Assembly: GCF_000717715.1 (NCBI RefSeq) | Contig: NZ_JOAI01000051.1 | Coordinates: forward strand, 1 to 64,000 | DNA length: 64,000 nt | From: Streptomyces sp. NRRL B-24484 | GTDB lineage: Bacteria; Actinomycetota; Actinomycetes; Streptomycetales; Streptomycetaceae | Direction of reading: 5' to 3' | Shown here: positions 60,398 through 64,000 of the stretch, one piece after another | Layout: the number at the start of each line of letters is the position of its first letter | Position numbering within the stretch: position 1 is the stretch's first letter | The notes under the pieces: model-generated | The model's input: the letters and a program-made list of their open reading frames with translations, nothing else | The model's database searches: none | What the model was told of the DNA's origin: nothing | Translations under genes and position numbers: made by a program

Positions 60398-62449
60398 ATG
60401 GCTGAGCTGAGTCGCAGGAAGTTCATGGCGTTGTCGGCGAGCGCCGCGGCGGGAGCCGCGGTGGCCTCCACCGCGCTGGGCGGCACCACCCGGGCCTCGG
60501 CGGCCGGCCTCAGCACGACCGGCACCATCGCCGACGCCCGGCACGTCGTCATCCTGATGCAGGAGAACCGCAGCTTCGACCACTACTTCGGCATGCTGAA
60601 GGGCGTCCGCGGCTTCGCCGACCGCAGCGCCATCCAGGTCGCCGGCGGCTACAGCGTCTTCAACCAGCCGAACGGGCTGGGCCGGCAGTACCCGTGGCAG
60701 TTCAGCGCCACCAAGCCGGCCGGCGGCGCGGACCCGGAGCGCCTGGCCCAGTGCAACGGCGACCTGTCGCACGCCTGGTCCGACCAGCACAAGGCGTGGA
60801 ACGGCGGCAAGCTCGACTCCTGGGTCTCCGCCAAGGGCAACGTCCGCACGCTCGGCCACCTGACCCGCGCCGACATCCCCTTCCACTACGCGCTGGCCGA
60901 CAACTGGACGGTCAACGACGCCTACTTCTGCTCGGTGCTGAGCGCGACCGGCCCCAACCGCACCTACCACTGGTCCGGCCAGATCGACCCGGACGGCACC
61001 GCGGGCGGCCCGGCCCACGACGGCGGCGACGAGTCCGGGCTGCGCTGGCAGACCTACGCCGAGGCGCTGGAGGCGGCCGGCGTGAGCTGGAAGGTCTACC
61101 AGAACGCCGCCGACAACTACGGCGACAACGCCCTCGCCTACTTCACCCAGTTCAGCTCCGCCCCGGCGGGCAGCCCGCTGGCGGTCAAGGGCATGGGCTC
61201 CGTCCCGAAGAAGACCGGGAGGACCCCGGACGACATCGCCGCCGCGATCCGCGCCGACGTGGTGGCCGGCACCCTGCCGCAGGTCTCCTGGATCGTCCCC
61301 GACCAGGCCTCCTCCGAGCACCCGTACGCCACCCCGGCCGACGGCGCGCACTTCGTGCACATGGTGATGGACGCGCTCAACGCGGACCCGGACGTCTTCG
61401 ACTCCACCGTCCTCTTCCTCAACTACGACGAGAACGACGGCTTCTTCGACCACGTCCCGCCGCCGGCGGCCCCGGCCGGCACGGCCGGCGAGTTCTACAA
61501 CGGCACCAACATCGGCCTCGGCTTCCGCGTCCCGCTGATCGCGATATCCCCGTGGACCCGCGGCGGCTGGGTCAGCTCCGAGGTCTCCGACCACACCTCG
61601 GTGCTGCGCTTCCTGGAGAGGTGGACGGCCGCCGTCGGCAAGCCCGCCACCTGCCCCAACATCAGCGCCTGGCGCCGCAAGGTCTGCGGCGACCTCACCG
61701 GCATGTTCGACTTCGCCAACCCGGTGTACGGGCTGCCCGCCCTCCCCAACACGGACGCCACCATCGGCCTGGCGGCCTGCGGCCCGCTGCCCAACCCGGC
61801 GCCGGTCGACAACAAGCTGCCCCAGCAGGAGCCCGGCACCCGCCCGGCCCGCGCGCTGCCCTACCAGCCGAACGCCAACCTCGACCACCTGGAGTTCGGC
61901 TCCGGCGGCGTGATGAAGGTGTGGATCGCGATGGCCAACCCTGGCGCCGCCGGGGCCGCGCACTTCGCGGCCTACGCCAACGCCTACCGCAGCGGCGGCC
62001 CCTGGCAGTACACCGTCGACGGCGGCGGCTCCACCAGCGACTTCTTCAACTGCGGCACCGGCTTCGGCGGCGGCCCGTACGACCTGGGCGTGGTCGGCCC
62101 GAACCGCTTCCTGCGCCGCTTCAAGGGCGACGCCACCAAGCCCGGCAAACTGGTCTCGGTCACCGCCTCCTACGCGAACGCCCCGACCACCGGCAAGCTC
62201 GCGCTCTGGTTCGCCTTCGCCAACACGGGCACCGCGGCGGTCACCTTCACCGTCACCTCGACCAACTACCGCACCGACGGCCCCTGGACGTACACCGTGC
62301 CGGCCGGCGGCACCGCCTCGGACTTCTTCAACGCGGTGGCCTACAACAACGGCTGGTACGACTTCACGGTGACGGTCGACTCGGACCCGACCTGGTCCCA
62401 GCGGTTCACCGGCCACCTGGAGACCGGCGCCGCCAGCGTCTCCGGCTGA
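60398..62449 (+). CDS. Secreted phospholipase C, phosphocholine-preferring type
   Basis: A 683-residue exported phospholipase C of the acid phosphatase-like family. The twin-arginine motif SRRKFMALSA (residues 5-14) directs Tat export, with the signal ending near ASAAG (about 36). The catalytic core starts with RHVVILMQENRSFDHYFG (the ENRSFDHYFG motif carries the nucleophile region) and includes PNRTYHWSG, LNYDENDGFFDHVPPP and VPLIAISPW. The last 230 residues hold two repeated beta-type domains (DUF756-like), each with a FFN motif. It releases diacylglycerol from phosphatidylcholine. The ribosome site GAAGGGA is 12 bp upstream. Phosphate control is possible, but no clear PHO box is present. 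Confidence 0.9.
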   Translation: MAELSRRKFMALSASAAAGAAVASTALGGTTRASAAGLSTTGTIADARHVVILMQENRSFDHYFGMLKGVRGFADRSAIQVAGGYSVFNQPNGLGRQYPWQFSATKPAGGADPERLAQCNGDLSHAWSDQHKAWNGGKLDSWVSAKGNVRTLGHLTRADIPFHYALADNWTVNDAYFCSVLSATGPNRTYHWSGQIDPDGTAGGPAHDGGDESGLRWQTYAEALEAAGVSWKVYQNAADNYGDNALAYFTQFSSAPAGSPLAVKGMGSVPKKTGRTPDDIAAAIRADVVAGTLPQVSWIVPDQASSEHPYATPADGAHFVHMVMDALNADPDVFDSTVLFLNYDENDGFFDHVPPPAAPAGTAGEFYNGTNIGLGFRVPLIAISPWTRGGWVSSEVSDHTSVLRFLERWTAAVGKPATCPNISAWRRKVCGDLTGMFDFANPVYGLPALPNTDATIGLAACGPLPNPAPVDNKLPQQEPGTRPARALPYQPNANLDHLEFGSGGVMKVWIAMANPGAAGAAHFAAYANAYRSGGPWQYTVDGGGSTSDFFNCGTGFGGGPYDLGVVGPNRFLRRFKGDATKPGKLVSVTASYANAPTTGKLALWFAFANTGTAAVTFTVTSTNYRTDGPWTYTVPAGGTASDFFNAVAYNNGWYDFTVTVDSDPTWSQRFTGHLETGAASVSG

Positions 62450-62570
62450 GCCGAACGGGGGACGCCCGCCCGCGCCGCCGCCCGCGGCGCGGGCGCCCCC
62501 GGTGGCATGCCCCGCGGCGTAGTGTGACAGTGAGGGAGGCCCGGGTCGGACTGCACGCGAGGAGGAAGAC

Positions 62571-62777
62571 ATGGGCATCTTCGACAGGTTCCGGCACAAG
62601 GCGCACGAGTCGGGCGATCCGGCCGGGCGCGCGGCGCTCGCGCACGACGAGGCAGCCGACGCCTTCGGCGACACCGCCGAGAAGAGCCGCATGGACGCCC
62701 AGCACCGGGTGGAGCAGATGGAAGAGGACCGCAGGGCCGCGGCCGACATGACCGCCGAGGGCGATCCCTGGGACTGA
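62571..62777 (+). CDS. Small charged hypothetical protein
   Basis: A 68-residue hydrophilic helical protein rich in Asp, Glu, Ala and Arg. It opens with MGIFDRFRHKAHESGD, which resembles small actinobacterial proteins sometimes called MT0933-like antitoxins, but the rest does not fit well and no toxin gene is next to it. The ATG at 62571 has GAGGAGGA seven bases upstream. It has its own terminator hairpin downstream (62821-62851). Function unknown. Confidence 0.7.
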   Translation: MGIFDRFRHKAHESGDPAGRAALAHDEAADAFGDTAEKSRMDAQHRVEQMEEDRRAAADMTAEGDPWD

Positions 62778-62820
62778 CCGACCCGACCACCGACCCGATC
62801 GCGAACACCGATCCGCACCC

Positions 62821-62851
62821 GAGGGGGCACGGCCGCCGGCCGTGCCCCCTC
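62821..62851. terminator. Terminator between the small protein gene and the tricorn gene
   Basis: A perfect 14-bp stem (62821-62834 with 62838-62851, loop GCC) between convergent genes. Confidence 0.75.
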
Positions 62852-62874
62852 GGCCCTGCCCCGCCCCCGCGGGT

Positions 62875-64000
62875 TCAGTCGCGCGGCGGCAGGGGCGGGC
62901 GCCGCAGGTCGGGCCGGGGCGTGTCCCCCGGCGGCGGCACGGCCGCGTGCTGCTCCGCCAGCAGCTCCATGGCGAGTTCGACCGCGGCCGCCAGGTCGGT
63001 GTGCTCGCCGCGGGCCCAGCTGTGCGGGGTGCGCAGCACCTCCACGTCCGGTTCGACGCCGTGGTTCTCCACCGACCACCCGATGCCCTCGGTGAACCAG
63101 GACGCGTTCTTGGGCACCGAGATCTGGGTGCCGTCGCCGAGCACGTGCCGGCCGGTCATCCCGACCACACCGCCCCAGGTGCGGGTGCCGACCACCGGGC
63201 CGAGCCCGAGCAGCTTGATGGCGGCGATGATCACGTCGCCGTCCGAGCTGGTGGCGTGGTCGGCGAGGGCGACCAGCGGGCCGCGCGGCGCGTCCCGGGG
63301 CCAGCGCACCGGGTGCCGTCCGCGGGTGAAGTCCCAGGCCAGCACCCGGCGGTTCAGCTTCTCCAGGACCAGCTCGGAGACGTTGCCGCCGGCGTTGCCG
63401 CGGACGTCCAGGATCAGCGCCGGCTTGGCCAGTTCGCTGCGCAGGTCGCGGTTGAACTGGGCCCAGCCGGAGCCGCCGAGGTCCGGGATGTGCAGGTAGC
63501 CGCAGCGGCCGTCGCTGAACTCGCGGACCAGCTTGCGGCGCTTCACCACCCAGTCCTGGTAGCGGATCGGCCGTTCGTCGGTGAGCGGGGTGACGGCGAT
63601 CCGCCGGAGCCGGCCGGAGTCCTTGCAGCGCAGGGTGAGTTCGACGGTGGTGCCGCCGGTGCCGGCCAGCAGCGGGGCCGGGCCGCGCAGCGGGTCCGGC
63701 GGGCGGCCGTCGACGGCGACCAGTTCGTCGCCGTCCTGGAGGCCGAAGCCGGCCAGCGGCGCCCGGGCCCGCGGGTCGGAGGACTCCCCGGGCAGGATCC
63801 GGTCGACCAGCCAGCGGCCGTCCGGGTCGCGGTGCGCGTTCGCGCCGAGCAGCCCGAGCGGCTGCTGGAGCAGCTGCGGGCCCTCGCCGCGGCGCGAGGG
63901 CGTGACGTAGGCGTGCGAGGTGCCGAGTTCGCCGAGCAGTTCGCGCAGCAGGTCGGCGAAGTCGTCGGGGCCGGCGATCCGCTCCAGCAGCGGCTCGTAC
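62875..64000 (-). CDS. Tricorn-type protease, C-terminal part (cut by window edge)
   Basis: Only the last 374 codons are in the window; the frame stays open to position 64000, so the start lies beyond. The visible part holds a PDZ domain (TSHAYV, GFGLQDGDELV) and the S41-like serine protease domain with LRVRGNAGGNVSELVLEKL-like IDVRGNAGG, and the nucleophile Ser in HATSSDGDVI. Tricorn cuts oligopeptides released by the proteasome into short peptides. The N-terminal beta-propeller domains are expected outside the window. An internal GTG at 63549 is not the true start. Confidence 0.9.
   Translation of the reverse strand, partial: YEPLLERIAGPDDFADLLRELLGELGTSHAYVTPSRRGEGPQLLQQPLGLLGANAHRDPDGRWLVDRILPGESSDPRARAPLAGFGLQDGDELVAVDGRPPDPLRGPAPLLAGTGGTTVELTLRCKDSGRLRRIAVTPLTDERPIRYQDWVVKRRKLVREFSDGRCGYLHIPDLGGSGWAQFNRDLRSELAKPALILDVRGNAGGNVSELVLEKLNRRVLAWDFTRGRHPVRWPRDAPRGPLVALADHATSSDGDVIIAAIKLLGLGPVVGTRTWGGVVGMTGRHVLGDGTQISVPKNASWFTEGIGWSVENHGVEPDVEVLRTPHSWARGEHTDLAAAVELAMELLAEQHAAVPPPGDTPRPDLRRPPLPPRD

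Noticed and set aside
62571..62777. Antitoxin of a toxin-antitoxin pair
   Set aside because: The start of the protein resembles MT0933-like antitoxins, but no toxin gene is adjacent and the rest does not fit.

Overview
The window is chromosomal DNA of very high G+C content from a streptomycete (Streptomyces or Kitasatospora; the sequence does not separate the two). The main evidence is the codon bias, the many GTG starts, the likely leaderless promoters, DasR-type operators beside N-acetylglucosamine (GlcNAc) and chitin genes, a LAxTG cell-wall sorting signal, and several gene blocks that I recall as conserved in Streptomyces. About 58 protein genes are supported. There is one intact tRNA gene (Leu, anticodon UAG) and two truncated tRNA-Lys copies. 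I see no CRISPR array, insertion sequence, rRNA, prophage or large biosynthetic cluster.

Layout. 0.2-4.5 kb: metallo-hydrolase, branched-chain aminotransferase, a divergent LuxR-type regulator, and a coupled operon DUF3995 - ECF sigma - SRPBCC. 4.6-8.0 kb: a GlcNAc-type phosphotransferase locus with two EIIC genes and a divergent EIIB, with DasR-like operators. 8.1-10.2 kb: rph, a lipoprotein, rdgB and tRNA-Leu. 10.2-18.7 kb: HNH endonuclease, secreted GH18 chitinase with tandem DasR-like sites, lipoprotein, bcp, DUF3618, GroES-like protein and a class A penicillin-binding protein. 18.9-24.1 kb: ABC-2 exporter, DUF445 protein, adenosine deaminase. 24.4-28.3 kb: a small type VII secretion-like cassette (two helical WXG-type proteins and a mycosin protease) without the Ecc machinery. 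28.4-34.9 kb: oxidoreductase, cell-wall-anchored LPMO, HAD phosphatase, excalibur protein, LtrA protein, uracil-DNA glycosylase.

34.9-43.1 kb: a two-subunit CoA transferase diverges from a complete branched-chain-amino-acid-type ABC importer whose last genes overlap one another and run into an alpha/beta hydrolase; together they look like an uptake-and-breakdown module for an organic acid, amide or ester. 43.3-53.3 kb: deacetylase-like lipoprotein, DedA protein, a 550-bp intergenic region with four inverted repeats, flavin oxidoreductase, PAS-GGDEF-EAL cyclic-di-GMP enzyme, OsmC protein, chorismate mutase, signal peptidase I and an EamA exporter. 53.4-64 kb: a second class A PBP, an orphan ATP-grasp protein, a perfect 99-bp direct repeat carrying truncated tRNA-Lys genes, a second LtrA protein, a pentapeptide-repeat protein, an NAD(P)-binding protein, a Tat-exported phospholipase C, a small protein, and the 3' part of a tricorn-type protease cut by the window edge.

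Common thread: chitinase, LPMO and the GlcNAc phosphotransferase form a chitin-to-GlcNAc chain (extracellular cleavage, surface oxidation, uptake), and two of the three loci carry DasR-like operators. The remainder is mainly chromosomal housekeeping (cell wall, DNA repair, nucleotide hygiene, secretion). The least ordinary parts are the duplicated truncated tRNA-Lys, the orphan type VII cassette, the hairpin cluster near 45.8 kb and the importer-hydrolase-CoA transferase module.
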